Positions 53,173-64,000 are shown, counted from the stretch's first letter. The stretch is 64,000 nt of DNA from Flaccisagitta enflata (GCA_965153355.1 OZ231126.1:64232001-64296000); one strand, 5' to 3'. The notes: a model not told the origin generated them from the letters alone. A program made the numbers and translations.

Positions 53173-56100
53173 ATGTCGATGCATCATTTGCGATCACGCA
53201 AGTATATTGATGGAGAGTCGATTACATGGAAGTCTTTTGAAGCTGCCGTGCGTGTTATACCAGTAACTGATGATAAGGACGGCCAGCAGAAAGATATTGA
53301 CGTGCAAAAGAAATTGTCCACCAACTCGTCCGTTTTGAAAATATACGACCAGGCATTTCGTGATGGTTGTTTTGTCTTATTCATGGAAAAAACGAATGGT
53401 AACTAATTGCTTGCAAAGCTGTAAGGATATGACATTTTACAAAAAGCAAGGTTGATAATTTAGTCATGATGTCTGTTCTGGTCAATTTTGGGCCTAACTA
53501 TAAAGTTTTGCTTGGCCGTGTTTGTTACTTTGTTTGTAAGTAATTGTGGTTTGTTGGCAAGCATGAGCGGCGTTCCAATGCATTTTTCTTGTTATCTTTC
53601 TCCTTTATCTTTCACTCAGGATCTTTGAAAGAAATATTTTGTCCAGACGGCTCTACGACAGATTTTTCGTTGTCTAAAAAAGACGTCCTACAAAAGATGT
53701 TTTTTGGGTTGAATTCCATTCAGTCGCTAAATATTTCCCACTGCAATGTCAATCTAGACAGCATTGTCGTAACAGCCAGTGAGGACGGCGGCGGCTATTC
53801 CGTCAAGTTCACAGATTTTAGATGCAGCAAGGAGAAGAAAGTTCGTGCCAAGATTTTCAAGGGCAATCCATCTGTTAAACCCGATGTCTGTCTGTCCAAT
53901 GATGTCGAACAAGCTGGTCACGTAGCTTTTGAAATTCTGGCAGATGGGGCCAAATTGTTTCCAGGAGATAATGAAGCCCTACGCGCTCATAAAAGAATCA
54001 GACGTGACAGATCCAATCTGATCAATTCCAACATAGATGAGCTCGCTAAAAACGTCATTTGGACGATGACGGCTACATTTCAAGGGGATAAAATGACCAT
54101 GGCACAAGCTTTGGCTCATCCATATTTTTTTGGCCCAGAAAAGCACATTGAGTTGCTAAAGGAGCTCCATAAGGCCATGAATATTCATGACAAAACAAAA
54201 CCATTGAAAGATAAGTTAAATAGGTCTTATTACATGCTTTTTGAGACAAAATGGCAAAGTCTGCCTTTTTTCACCACGTTAGTCTCACAGTCGTTGTGTT
54301 ACCAAAATACCGTGGTTGCTTTTCTCAGATTTTGCTGCACCATTTTATCAGATGACGGCAATATCAAAGAGAATCTTGACACGTATTTCGGGCCCAATCA
54401 TACCCAGGAGCAAGTTTTACGCGAGATCGTAAAACATGTTCCACGCTTGTTGATAAACAGCATTTCTTTCATTCGGGAGTATTTACCCGACTTGTCAGTT
54501 GCAGTTCTTGGTGATTCTTTTCCCAAACAATGTGTAAAGACTTACCAAGAATTGATGGCGTTTGAAAAAGAAAGAAAAGCTGACAATATTCCTGTAGATA
54601 AAGACACAGGTCGCCTCGAGGGTCTTGAGAGTGAAGACGCTTGGTTAAACCCGGTGCTCGAGGAGCCCACAGAAGGTATGCGATATGCTACGCTTTAGCT
54701 CTAGCACTTTTTTATTGTTTGACCACATTGTTCCAAATTGTTCCCTGCCATTGTTCTTCTGACAATTCCAATGTTTATCGATTACCATCAAACTACTTTT
54801 TGACGACCAGTTATGCATGTGAGGCTTTTGCACTTGAAAAAATAATTTGGAAAAAAGTCGAAGAATACCTTCGGCTTTTTGAGACCTCTGAAGGAATTCA
54901 GATTTCCCCTTTTTAAATGAAGCTTTGAGGAAAGTTGGTGTTTTTTTCAGGCCAAATGAAATTAATAGCTAAGAAAGAGCTAAATCTCATCCTTTAGATG
55001 ACGCCAAGCAGAATTCTGTGCGATCAACACTTTTGGAGCTATGATTTTTTAGATCTTTTTTTTTTTATTTTTTTGGTTTTTTTTTTAATTTTTCCCAAAA
55101 ACAAGGAATCGAGTTAGTTAAAGTCTTTTTGAACTTTGAAATGTCCCAGGTGATGATTGTGCATCCTGGCAGCACAGTCTCTCTCTCATTTCAACTCCAG
55201 ACTCAATGAGAGGCTTTATCCGTTAGTACTTCCATTGGTGTGTTGGTCCTTCTGTCCAAGTGGAATTGTCGCAAAAGTATTAGATGGTCAGCAGTACCCG
55301 TTGCTCCTATGTGAGTGTATGTGGTTGTTAAGTGGTTAGAGGGGGCTTATGACTTATGCTGTTTTTTTTAGCCTTAAGGCTGGGATTAGGGCCTGGAGGC
55401 TGGAATTGGGGCCTTGAGGCTGGGATTTAAGCCTTGAGGTTGGCATTTGGGCTTTGAGGCCGGGATTTGAGCCTCAAGATTAAGATTTGGGCCTCGAGAT
55501 TAGGATTTGAGCCTTGAGACTAGGATTTGAGCCTCAAGGCCGGGATTTGAGCCTCAAGGCTGGGATTTGAGTCACTAGGCTGGGATTTGAGCCAGGAGAC
55601 TGGGATTTGAGTCTTGAGACTGGAATTTGAGCCTTAAGGCTGGGATTTGAGTCTCGAGGCTAAGATTTGAGCTTTGAGATTGGGATTTGAGCCTTGAGGC
55701 TTGGATTTAAGCCTCAAAGCTGGGATTTGAGCCTCAAGGTTGAGATTTGAGCCTCGAGGTTGAGATTTGAGCCTCGAGGTTGAGATTTGAGCCTCGAGGC
55801 TGGGATTTGAGCCTCAAAGCGAGGATTTGGGCCTCTAGGAGGGGGGGACGGAGAAAGAGAAGAAGAAGAGGGAGAACAGGTCGCCCAAGGGAAATATGTG
55901 GTCAGCGATACCCGTTGCCCTGCTGTGCATGATTGTAAATTTGAGTGAGGGGAGGCAGGGCAGCGGCCCCGAAGGGGACGAAGTCCTGTAGAACACAGGG
56001 GGACTTTCGTTTGTCGGTTCGTTTGTCCGTCCGTTTGGGCTGAATTCAGGTCTAAGAGGGCTGATGTAAGGCCAGAAAACCTTTTGGGGGCTTGAATGGG

Positions 56101-57358
56101 CTGACTTGAGGCTTGAAAGAGCTGCATTAAGGCTTGGAAGGCCATAGAGAACTGACTTGAGGATCAGATAGCTGATTTGAGGCTTGAGAGGCCTAATTTG
56201 AGGCAAGAGGTTGGATGCGAGGCCTAAGAGGCCAGATTTGAGGCTTGAGAGGCCAGATTTGAGGCCTGAGAGGTCAGATAAAAGACCTGAGAGGCCATAT
56301 TTGAGGCCTAAGAAGCCAAATTTGAGTCTTAAGAGGCCAGATTGTAGGCCTGAGAGGTCTAGTTTGAGGCCTGAGAGGCCAGATTTGAGGCGTGAGAGGC
56401 CAGATTTGAGGCCTGAGAGGCCAGATTTAAGGCCTGAGGGGTCTGAGGGAGGGGGGGACGCACGCACGTACAAACGAACGAACGAACAAAAGTCCCCCTG
56501 TGTTCTACAGGACCTCGTCCCCTTTGGGGCCGCTGCCCAAAAAATAGCCGCAAAAGCGGTACCCAATGCCCCTATGTGAGCATATGTTGATGTGTGATGG
56601 TGAGAGGGGCAGCGGCCCTAAAGGGGCCGATGACCTATGCTTAGTAGGTTTTGAGGCTCTAAGCTTGAATTTGAGCATAAATTATGGATTTAAGTCTCAT
56701 GGCTGTGATTTGAGCCATGATGCTGGGACATGAGCCTCAAGGCTGGGATTTGAGCCTCAAGGCTGGGATTTGAGCCTCAAGGCTGGAATTTGAGCCTCGA
56801 GGCCAGGATTTGAGCTTCAAGGCCAAAATTTGAGCCTTGAGGCTGGGATTTGAGCCTCAAGGCTGGGATTTGAGCCTCAAGGCTGGGATTTTAACCACAA
56901 GGCTGGAATTTGAGCCTCGAGGCTGTGATTTGAGCCTCGAGGCTGGGATTTGAGCCTTGAGACTGGGATTTGAGCCTCGAGGCTGGGATTTGAGTCTCAA
57001 GGCTGGGATTTGAGCTTCAAGGCTGGGATTTGAGCCTCGAGGCTGGGGTTTGAGCCTTAAGGCTGGGGTTTGAGCCTCAAGCCTGGGGTTTGAGCCTCAA
57101 GGGGGGACGGACGGAGAAGGAGAAAGAGGAGAAATTTCCCCTGTGTGAAAGCATAGGTCATCGGCTCCTTCGGGGCTGCTGCTCAAAAGTGGAAAAACAA
57201 GCAGTCTAGATGCTTGTGTGTGGGGGGTGGGCTTAAGGTGTTGAGGGTGGGCTCTTTCTACCTGTCTGCAACAATATTGTAAACCTGTGTTACGTGTTTT
57301 TCTCTGTTTCTCTCTCTGTCTCTCTCTCCCCATCTTTCTCTCTCTCCCCCTCTGTCTA

Positions 57359-57404
<46 letters not shown>

Positions 57405-58466
57405 TCTTCTTATTTTGTCTTCCTCTTTCATTTTCTCGAAGCATTTACGACTTTTTTCCTACGGCGATTAGCCGCTCTTATTGGTAAAGCGTTGCTTATC
57501 TCACATTTGCACAAAGTAGACTTGTTGGTTAACACCTTATCACGTTCCTTAACCACTCTTAGGAGATATTCCACAAAAACATGGAACCCAAATTGAGGAG
57601 ATGTCGGAGAATTCTTCGTTTCATTTCCAAGGTAACTACTTTTAAAACTATTCCTATGTCGGCAAAACTCCACTGTATCCCAATCTGACCTTCAATTGGG
57701 CCCCCACGGCCTGAATTTGAAACGGCTGAGCCAGCCAAATTTGGCCTCACACGTTTTATCTGTCCTGTCAGGCTCAGATCACGCCCTAAGTTGTCCAGGT
57801 TTTTGCCTCCCAAGCCCAAATCCTAGCGTGCAGAGGTTCCATCCTTGATGCGTACGTGCCAATGTTTCCTTTCCAGATGAAGGGGCTCATCCGGGTGTTC
57901 TTAGTGGAGCGAAAGCATATGGTGGTCCCAACACTGGCAACTTGTGGTATGAAGACAACGACATGATAGAAGGATATTATCAAGGTCGAGCCGTTGGGAA
58001 ACGACTCCCAATCGCAGATGTTCAATACGAATATCTCGATCACACGGCCGATGTGCAAATACACAGTTGGGGCAAGAATCTCAAAGAGGCGTTTGAGCAG
58101 GCGGGAGTCGCGATGTATGGCTATCTCACGGAAGATATCACTTCCGTCGAAATGACGGATATGCACGTCATATCCGCCACCGCCGATGATTTACAGAGCC
58201 TTCTTTTCCACTTTCTAGATGAGCTTCTGTTCATATTTTCTGCCCAACCCTTTTTCATCGGTCGAAGAGTTAGTATCTCGAAATTCGATTTGTCCAAGTT
58301 CGCAATCAAGGCGACCGTGTTTGGCGAGCAATTTGACCTCGCTAAACACCCAGCAGGAACTGAAATCAAAGCCATTACATATTCGGCCATGCAAATCTTG
58401 CAAAAGTCCGAAGGAGACCAGATAGTCAAGGACAAAGTTGAGTTGTATGTCATTGTTGACATATAA
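53173..58466 (+). CDS. IRE1/RNase L-like pseudokinase + KEN-like region fused to archease (predicted)
   Basis: Predicted exons 53173-53398, 53620-54675, 57563-57631 and 57877-58466 (stop TAA), all joined in phase 1; 646 residues. Residues ~10-245 have a kinase fold like IRE1: beta-3 strand AAVRVIPV (Arg27 for Lys), HCN at 116-118 for HRD, DFR at 141-143 for DFG, and Ser123 for the catalytic-loop Asn, so it should be catalytically dead. Residues ~246-375 follow like the KEN RNase domain of IRE1 (HPYFFGPEKHIELLKEL; FLRFCCTILSDDGNIKENLD), but the positions of the IRE1 catalytic Asn906 and His910 carry Thr316 and Asp320. A linker (~380-498) leads to a complete archease domain (~500-646): YEYLDHTADVQIHSWG, LQSLLFHFLDELLF, VKAITYSAMQ-like AITYSAMQ, ending VIVDI, with the metal-binding Asp residues kept. 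Archease activates the RtcB RNA ligase. Alternative: two genes, archease starting at ATG 57594. There is no signal peptide or membrane segment, unlike IRE1. Confidence 0.7.
54848..55095. mobile_element. Partial family MG element in intron 3
   Basis: GGAAAAAAGTCGAAGAATAC followed by CTTCGGCTTTTTGAG (end hairpin), then AGCTAAGAAAGAGCTAAATC and GACGCCAAGCAGAATTCTGT, matching in complement the right half of MG copies at 35.1 and 49.9 kb. Confidence 0.6.
55370..56560. mobile_element. Family B fold-back elements, adjacent pair
   Basis: 55370-55925: ~24 units of a 20-bp repeat (GCCTCAAGGCTGGGATTTGA) with a GGGGGACGGAGAAAGAG block and the tail GATACCCGTTGCCCTGC. 55953-56545: a complete copy, termini GGGCAGCGGCCCCGAAGGGG and CCCCTTTGGGGCCGCTGCCC, core of ~20-bp GAGAGGCCAGATTTGAGGCC units and a GGGGGGGACGCACGCACG block. 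Both lie in intron 3 of the pseudokinase-archease gene. Confidence 0.85.
56606..57190. mobile_element. Family B fold-back element
   Basis: Left GGGGCAGCGGCCCTAAAGGG, right CCTTCGGGGCTGCTGCTC; core of ~22 copies of the 20-bp unit GCCTCGAGGCTGGGATTTGA, many containing the palindrome GCCTCGAGGC. Confidence 0.8.
57191..57490. repeat. (CT)n tract and inverted MG end before exon 4
   Basis: CT-rich 57300-57412, then CGACTTTTTTCCTACGGCGA and TTAGCCGCTCTTATTGGTA: the left end of an MG element in reverse orientation, ~75 bp upstream of the acceptor at 57562. Confidence 0.7.
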
Positions 58467-59370
58467 AAAGTAACGAGAAAACATTCCCACCCTTGATATT
58501 TGATTACGAGAACGTCAGAGTGGGTCATATATTGATCATAGTGGGAAACTGTTGTAACTCTCTAAAATAAGCGCTAACAATTTAAAGACAAACTGAATCA
58601 AATCTTGTGTCGCACCCTTGTCAATCTAGATTCTAGGAGGTATTTAGGGTTTAAGGGAAATGTCTAGTCCAAGCTTCTAGAGATTGAAAGGCCTTTTTTT
58701 GCTGAATTCACTCTACATAGGATCGAAATTTCAAATAAAAACTGAAAAGAGACACACGTTTAGCACTGGTTAAAAATAGTTGAATATGGAACCTTGCGTT
58801 ACTATTTGTTATGTTGATATTGTAAAGTCGTTTTTGAGGCTCATATTTGCTTCTTTTCAAGATAGATGATACCTTTGGTCACAAAAGTAATGATATTTTT
58901 TTTCTTATTGAAAATATGGTTATAAAGAAAATCACCCAAGAATCTACCAATTGTGACATTGCTACCATAGTTTTTTTTTAATCTGGTGTAAGGTATTTTT
59001 TTTTTTTCAAATTGAAACCAACGTTTTATTGCAGATATTTTTAAAGAAAACACTTCGCACTTTAGACTGCTTCCAAAAGATTTTTTAGGGGAAATTCAAT
59101 GTTTATTTGTAAAAGAACAGAAAAAATACGCAAGAGAGAAGATAAAAACAAGAAACAATTTGGTGGAGAAGCAATTTGATTCAAGACCCAATGATTGCGA
59201 CATTTTCTATGTCCTAATTATCTTGCGCTAACTTGCTAGATGTCACAAAGGTTTGTTTGTAGAAAAGAAATAGTACATCAAAAAATCATGTTGTTTGTTT
59301 TGTGCTCCAGACATACTCTACGCTGGCTGCTCTTTTTTGCCATTTTCACGCATCATTTATCACTTTCTAG
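58467..59370. other. 3' flank of the archease-encoding gene
   Basis: AT-rich. An AATAAA at 58734-58739, 268 bp after the stop, is the best polyadenylation candidate. Short ORFs here look random. Confidence 0.4.
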
Positions 59371-59463
59371 TTGCCCGACTGCACAAAAAAGCCTCATCAC
59401 TGCGCAGTCCCGCGATTTGGACCACAATCCTTTGAAACCTGTTAGAGCGCTTTTTAGGGTAAG

Positions 59464-60273
59464 ATATCGGTCAGGGATCCCGGTTGCAAAAAGCTTAAAT
59501 AAAAAAAAAAAAAAAAATGGACACCTCACAGATTTTTGCACAGGGGACCTAAAAAGGCTGTAGAACATGATTCTGATATTCATTTTGTCCTAACTTGAGC
59601 CAAAAAAATTAGAAACGGTTTTTTGTGCCAAAAACAGCTATTTTTCATAAAAAAATAGTATAAAATGAAACATTTTGGACTTTTTTTTTACAGAAACATA
59701 AAGTACCAATAGCAATTGATATTTGAGTGAACCTAGAACGATTTTGAATAGGTCTAAGAGGTTCAAAAATAGCGTTAAAATCCCTAAAAATGAAGAAATG
59801 ACCCAAAAATAAAAAAATTCAAAAACTGATATTTTGGAACAGTTTCTTAGGGTAAGATATAGTGTCAGTATGAATTTCATCGACGTACTTAAAAAAACAT
59901 GCATGTTATAAACGAAAAACGCGAAACCGCAATATGCAAATGAGATCAAAGTGCAAATTTTCAAAATTAGCAAAAATCGTGGAAACACACCAAAAATTGA
60001 ATCAGCACAGTACAAATAATCAAAATACATCAATTTCAGTCCATATTAACCAAAAAATGTTGAAAAATTAGCGTTTTTACAGCAAAAAACACAATTTTTA
60101 ACACAAAAAACTGTTTCTAATTTTTTTGGCTCAAGTTAGGTCAAAATGAATATCAGAATCGTGTTCTACAGCCTTTTTAGGTCCCCTGTGCAAAAATCTG
60201 GGAGGTGTCCATGTTTTTTTTTTCAAAACCCTTAGAATTGAGATTTTCTCTAACCGGATCCCTGACCGATATG
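59464..60273. mobile_element. Element L: ~810-bp fold-back
   Basis: Arms ATATCGGTCAGGGATCC (left) and GGATCCCTGACCGATAT (right), continuing inward through CAGGGGACCTAAAAAGGCTG and AACTTGAGCCAAAAAAATTA with their complements. AT-rich loop, no coding ORF. Confidence 0.85.
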
Positions 60274-60344
60274 ATGATGTTTTTTTTTCAGACTAAGACC
60301 GACATTTCCTTGACCATGAATGCGGCGCTACGTATGGGCAGGGG

Positions 60345-60930
60345 CTCTGAAGGGGCCAATGAACTATGCTTTCATAAATGTATGCATTTTGGGCAGTGGC
60401 TCCAAGGGGGACAAAGTTTTATAGAACACAAGGGGGCATTCATCGATCGGTCTGTTAATTCTCCTCGTAGGCCTAAAATTCGCTTCCTAGGCTTTAATCC
60501 ACCTTCCTAGGCCTGAGTTCTGCCCTCTCAGGCCTGAAATCTGCCCTGTTAAGTGTAAAATCTACCCTTTCAGACTTGAAATCTGAATTCCCAGGCCTCC
60601 AATCAGCCCTCTTAGGCTTTAAATCAGCTCTCAGCCCTCAGGCCTTGAATCAGCTTAACCAAGCCTCAAACCTGTCCTCTAAAGCCTCAAATTAGCCTTC
60701 TCAAGCCTCAAATCTTCCCTTGCAGACTTCAAATCTGCCCTTGTAACCTTCCAATCAGCCATCTCAAGCCTGAAAGCAGGCCTCTCAGGCCTCCAATCAG
60801 CTTCTAACCAGCTCTAAAAGGCCTCAAATAAGTCTTCTCAGGGTTCATTTCTACCCCCTCAGACTTTGAATTGTTCCAGCTTAAACTTCCTCAGGCATGG
60901 AACGGGTTGAACCAGCCTGCTGGGAGCAGG
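60345..60930. mobile_element. Family B element, decayed
   Basis: GGGGCTCTGAAGGGGCCAAT and ATAGAACACAAGGGGGCATT (terminus variants), then ~18 degenerate units of CTCAGGCCTGAAATCTGCC type. The right terminus is worn (CCCCTTTGCAGCTGCTGCC near 60980). Confidence 0.7.
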
Positions 60931-61210
60931 CTTGAATAACTTTAGTTAAAAGATAAGTTCTATAGGATTTTATGATTTATCCCCTTTGCAGCTGCTGCCT
61001 TATTTCCCCTAACTCCAATTCAGAATCATGTAAAGCAGGGTAACAGGTATCCTTGACCACATATTACCCTTCGGCGAACTGTTTTTCCCCATTTTTTCAC
61101 ATCTTGTGGTTTTTTTTCTAGTCCGACTGTACAAAAAGCGTCATCCTGCGATTTGGACCACAATCCTTTTGAAATCCCTCGGAGTGCTTTTGCGGGTAAG
61201 TTATGTTGTT

Positions 61211-61344
61211 TTTAGACGCGTGACATGCGTCATCGCATCTCTATAAGAGGGTTTGTCCGTCCGTCGGTCTGTCCGTCCGTCCGTTACGCCTCTTCTAATA
61301 TCACGCAGATGACGCATCAAGTTGCCCGCCTGGGCTTGTTAAGT
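61211..61344 (+). mobile_element. Family A element, GATGCG/TCAT variant
   Basis: TTTTTAGACGCGTGACATGC, stem region ATGCGTCATCGCATCT, CTCTATAAGAGGGTTTGTCC, subterminal GATGACGCATC and terminal hairpin GCCCGCCTGGGC then TTGTT. The loop bases TCAT reappear in the subterminal motif. Confidence 0.8.
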
Positions 61345-61581
61345 TGCGGACACGCAACTCTACATCTTGCCATCTCAGCCCGTCTATCCATAAGTTCATC
61401 CGTCAAATTATTGAATTGCAAACGGTTTTTAGTTGCGAACTATCAACTTTAAAATAGGCTTTGTCCGTCCCTCTGTTGGTCCATTGGTCCGTAGTGATTG
61501 GAGTTGGAAAGTGTGAAAACGGGCATTTCCACCCCTGCCCACCCATCTGCGACTGGTATTGGCCGTGTATCCGGCCTTGTT
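61341..61581 (+). mobile_element. Two overlapping family A copies
   Basis: AGTTGCGGACACGCAACT at 61343, a second start TTTTTAGTTGCGAACTATCA at 61426, then one shared right end: CCCCTGCCCACCCATCTGCG, GGCCGTGTATCCGGCC and TTGTT. Probably a nested or tandem insertion. Confidence 0.7.
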
Positions 61582-61679
61582 GTATTACCGCTCCTGCTCA
61601 ACCGTCTGCGTTTGGAATGCCGTGTTTCACGACAAAGATTTCCTTGTCCATGAATAATTGAATATGGTATATGCTCTTG

Positions 61680-62060
61680 GGCAGTGCAGTGGCCTCAGGG
61701 GCTGATAACCTATGCTTTCATCTTAATGGCTGTCTTCCCCCCATTTCTAAGGAAAACAAATTGAAATTTCCTCATCCATTAAAGTGGAGCTGTCTTTAGG
61801 CAGTGGCCTTGAAGGGGCTGATGACCCGTGCTTTTGTGTGTGAGAAGTTTTATCTCCCTCCTCCATCCATTCATCTGTCTGCCCCGCCCCCCCCCCCCAG
61901 GTCCAGGCTCAAATCCCAGTCTCGAGGCTCAAATTCCTGCCTAAAGTCTCAAATCTGAGTCTGGAGGTTTATATTCCAGCCTTGACGCTCTAATCTTAGC
62001 CTCAAAGCTGAAGACTCAGCCTTGAGACTCAAATCTCAGCCTCAAGACTGGGATTTAAAT
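61680..62060. mobile_element. Family B element, decayed
   Basis: GGGCAGTGCAGTGGCCTCAG and GGCAGTGGCCTTGAAGGGGC terminus variants, a poly-C run (61888-61900) and about eight units of the AGCCTCAAGACTCAAATCTC minisatellite. Confidence 0.65.
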
Positions 62061-62094
62061 TTGAGACCTCATGGTTCAGTTGACAATCATGACG

Positions 62095-62812
62095 TTATAA
62101 ACAGACGGAGGGCTAATTTAGCGTGTGGCGGCGCCAAACTTTTAGCCACCCCCCATACAACCAACATGATTTTATCTATTTTCAAACTGAAAGTTGTTTT
62201 GAGCACTTTGGGGGATTTGATATGGCGCCACTGAGTGGATTTTTGAATTTTTATATAGAACCCCCCAATTTACCCCCCTTAATCACAATATGACTACCCC
62301 ACCGTGAGCCAAAAAACTCCATGAAATTTTTTTCATGATTTTTGTCTTTTTTTGGTTGAATAGTGTTATATGATGTCTGTATCAACTATCAATGATATTT
62401 TTTTGGTTTGTTATGCAATTTTTTATCAAAAAGATTCATTATTGAAAATATAAGAATACAGAATTAAGAATTTAAAAAAAAATATTTTTTACTGAAAAAT
62501 CACATAACAAAACAAAAAAGTATGAAATATAGTAGGTAAAAACATTTAACACTAATCAGCCAAAAAATGAATAAAAATCAAGAGAAAAAATTTCCTTGAT
62601 ATTTTGGCTCTTGGGGGGTAGTCATTTTTGGGGCCAAAGGGGGGTAAATTTGGGGGTTCTAGATAAAAATTGAAAAATCACCTCGGTGGCGCCACATTAA
62701 AATCCCCAAATAAAAGTGCTCAAAACCACTTTCAGTTTCATGTTAGCTGTAGGGGGGGGTGGCTAAAACCTTTGGCGCCGCCACACGCTAAATTAGAGTT
62801 CCGTCTGTATAT
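62095..62812. mobile_element. Element K: ~720-bp fold-back
   Basis: Arms: ACAGACGGAGGGCTAATTTA then GCGTGTGGCGGCGCCAAA at the left; TTTGGCGCCGCCACACGC then TAAATTAGAGTTCCGTCTGT at the right. Inner pairs ATATGGCGCCAC and GTGGCGCCACATT, CCCCCCAATTTACCCCCC and complement. No ORF. Confidence 0.85.
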
Positions 62813-64000
62813 GACACGGTCTCCCAAAATTAGCGATTTTCACTGCCGCAGCTAGTTTTTCACCCAAAAGAAAAATCGCTCAGACACTTCCATTGAAGTG
62901 TCTAACATATGTAGAAGTGAACACTCGCTAAGAATTTGCATGGAAATTTCATAGGGATGACTTGAACAGTATGAAATGTACCAATATGCAACAAAAAATT
63001 ATACATTTTCTGAAGAAAATTCTCTTTTAGCACTATATAAGGCCCCACGGAAAACTCTTAATTTGCATAGAAAATGACAAATTCAAAAAACTAGAAACAT
63101 GGCCCTCTTCCAAAGACATGTAGGAAGGAAGCCATGTTCTTAGAAATGCAAAAAAGTTTGTTTGGAAGCAGATCAAGAGTTTTCCGTGGAATTCTCTTGA
63201 GAATTTTATCACTCAGTTTTCAGTGAGACAATTTCCTAATCCATTTCTTTTCTCTACATATATTGTTGATCAAATATATTTTTCCCACAAATGATGGTTG
63301 AAAAAGCGTATTGATGTAGTTGTAGTTCCAAATCAGCACAAGGAAGGAATATTATGAATACAAACTTATCTTGTAGTAGGCAAATGTCAAGAAACGGCAA
63401 GTTGGCAGGGTTAGAATTAGCCATTATTTCAATGATTCAAATTCAACAAAACTATACATCCCTGTATAGCTGATGAAGTCTCATTTACGAATCCATAGAT
63501 GAATTTTGTTAACTGAGCTCATTTTTTATGCAAATTAAGATAAACTAGACATATTTTGTACACAAATTATACAAAAAAAAATGCTTATGGTAGTGATAAA
63601 ATCAATATGACAATATTTTTTTTCAAATTATGTTTAAACGCAATAGTCTGAGGAAGTTTCAGTAAAAAAAATCGAAATTTCACGAATTTTCAGAAAATCT
63701 CTGTAAGCACCAATTTTGGTTGGTTGGGCAGTGTAGTAAAACTTTTTTCTGCTAAGTTCTTCTTAATACCATTGATGTAGATCCTCTTCAAAAGCTTTCA
63801 TGCAAAATTTCAGCCAAATCGGAAAAGGCATTCAAAAGTTATGCGACTTTTTCATTTTTTTTGTCTGGTAGGCTGGTTGGTCTGGTAGCACTGCTCGACA
63901 TTCTTTAGGTCGCATCAGAATTTAGGCAAAGGACTCTCTTGATCCAGATACCAACCACGCAAAATTTCATTAGGCTAACTCAAATAGTTCCTGAGATATG
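62813..64000. other. AT-rich end of window with family J copy 3
   Basis: 63045-63203 is a small fold-back: CCCCACGGAAAACTCTTAAT and its complement AAGAGTTTTCCGTGG, core AACATGGCC...GCCATGTTCTTAGAAATGC as in the copies at 12.6 and 44.5 kb. The remainder (63204-64000) shows no gene or repeat that I can recognise. Confidence 0.55.

Larger units (their letters stand above)
59371..61680 (+). pseudogene. Tandemly duplicated two-exon segment, unidentified
   Basis: Exon-like block 59371-59458 (acceptor TTTCTAG, donor AGG|GTAAGA) recurs at 61122-61195 (acceptor TTTCTAG, donor CGG|GTAAGT). In one frame both read RL(H/Y)KK then PAIWTTIL; the second continues LKSLGVLLR while the first has lost a T and shifts frame. 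A second block 60292-60331 (acceptor TTTTTCAG; DISLTMNAALR in one frame) recurs as ATTTCCTTGTCCATGAAT near 61647. The unit is ~1.75 kb. Copy 1 holds fold-back L and copy 2 two family A elements. I do not recognise the product; at least one copy is broken. Confidence 0.4.

Noticed and set aside
57594-58466. Stand-alone archease gene starting at ATG 57594
   Set aside because: Not excluded, but the upstream part of the same exon is open and in phase with the pseudokinase exon ending at 54675, so the fusion model explains more. Kept as the main alternative.

Overview
This is eukaryotic nuclear DNA. The genes are split by GT-AG introns, sit far apart, and lie in a sea of microsatellites, minisatellites and fold-back mobile elements. 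Coding exons are GC-richer than the AT-rich spacer. I cannot name the organism. A complete RP2 (cilium-linked) gene and a CCDC74-like gene suggest a lineage that has, or recently had, cilia. An intact archease domain implies RtcB-type RNA ligation. TGA and TAA both act as stops, and the hundred-plus Gln codons in the poly-Q tracts of one gene are all CAA/CAG, so the standard code is the best reading. All four well-supported genes are on the + strand.

Layout. 0.4-5.3 kb: decayed-looking exons with ~17-residue acidic/aliphatic repeats, two inserted inverted-repeat elements, and an exon chain whose splice phases fit but which carries two in-frame stops. 5.3-21.8 kb: almost entirely repeats (tetranucleotide-bearing hairpin elements called family A here, fold-backs, long microsatellites, a ~3.8 kb element with a degraded ORF). 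21.9-25.4 kb: CCDC74-like coiled-coil gene (3 exons, 668 aa). 27.1-33.0 kb: a 1528-aa protein with very long poly-Q and poly-G tracts, a Ras-association-like domain, coiled coils and a PDZ-like domain (5 exons). 33-37 kb: nested mobile elements. 37.1-46.0 kb: RP2 orthologue (6 exons, 362 aa). 46.4-48.8 kb: tandem array of a 124-bp unit derived from one end of family A. 49-53 kb: more elements. 53.2-58.5 kb: a gene predicted to join an IRE1/RNase L-like pseudokinase + KEN-like region to a complete archease domain. 59.4-61.7 kb: a tandemly duplicated, unidentified two-exon segment. 61.7-64 kb: fold-back elements.

Main biological point. The 53-58 kb gene may physically couple a degenerate IRE1-type platform (the enzyme class that cuts RNA in the unfolded-protein response) to archease, the cofactor of the RtcB ligase that rejoins such RNAs. 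Every splice junction keeps frame, but transcript evidence is needed to exclude two adjacent genes. The second notable signal is family A: a dispersed element with a hairpin at each end, in which the terminal stem, its loop and a distant subterminal motif change together between copies, resembling non-autonomous Helitron2/HINE-type elements.

Letters for repeat families (A, B, C, D, E, F, H, I, J, K, L, MG, N) are local labels only.
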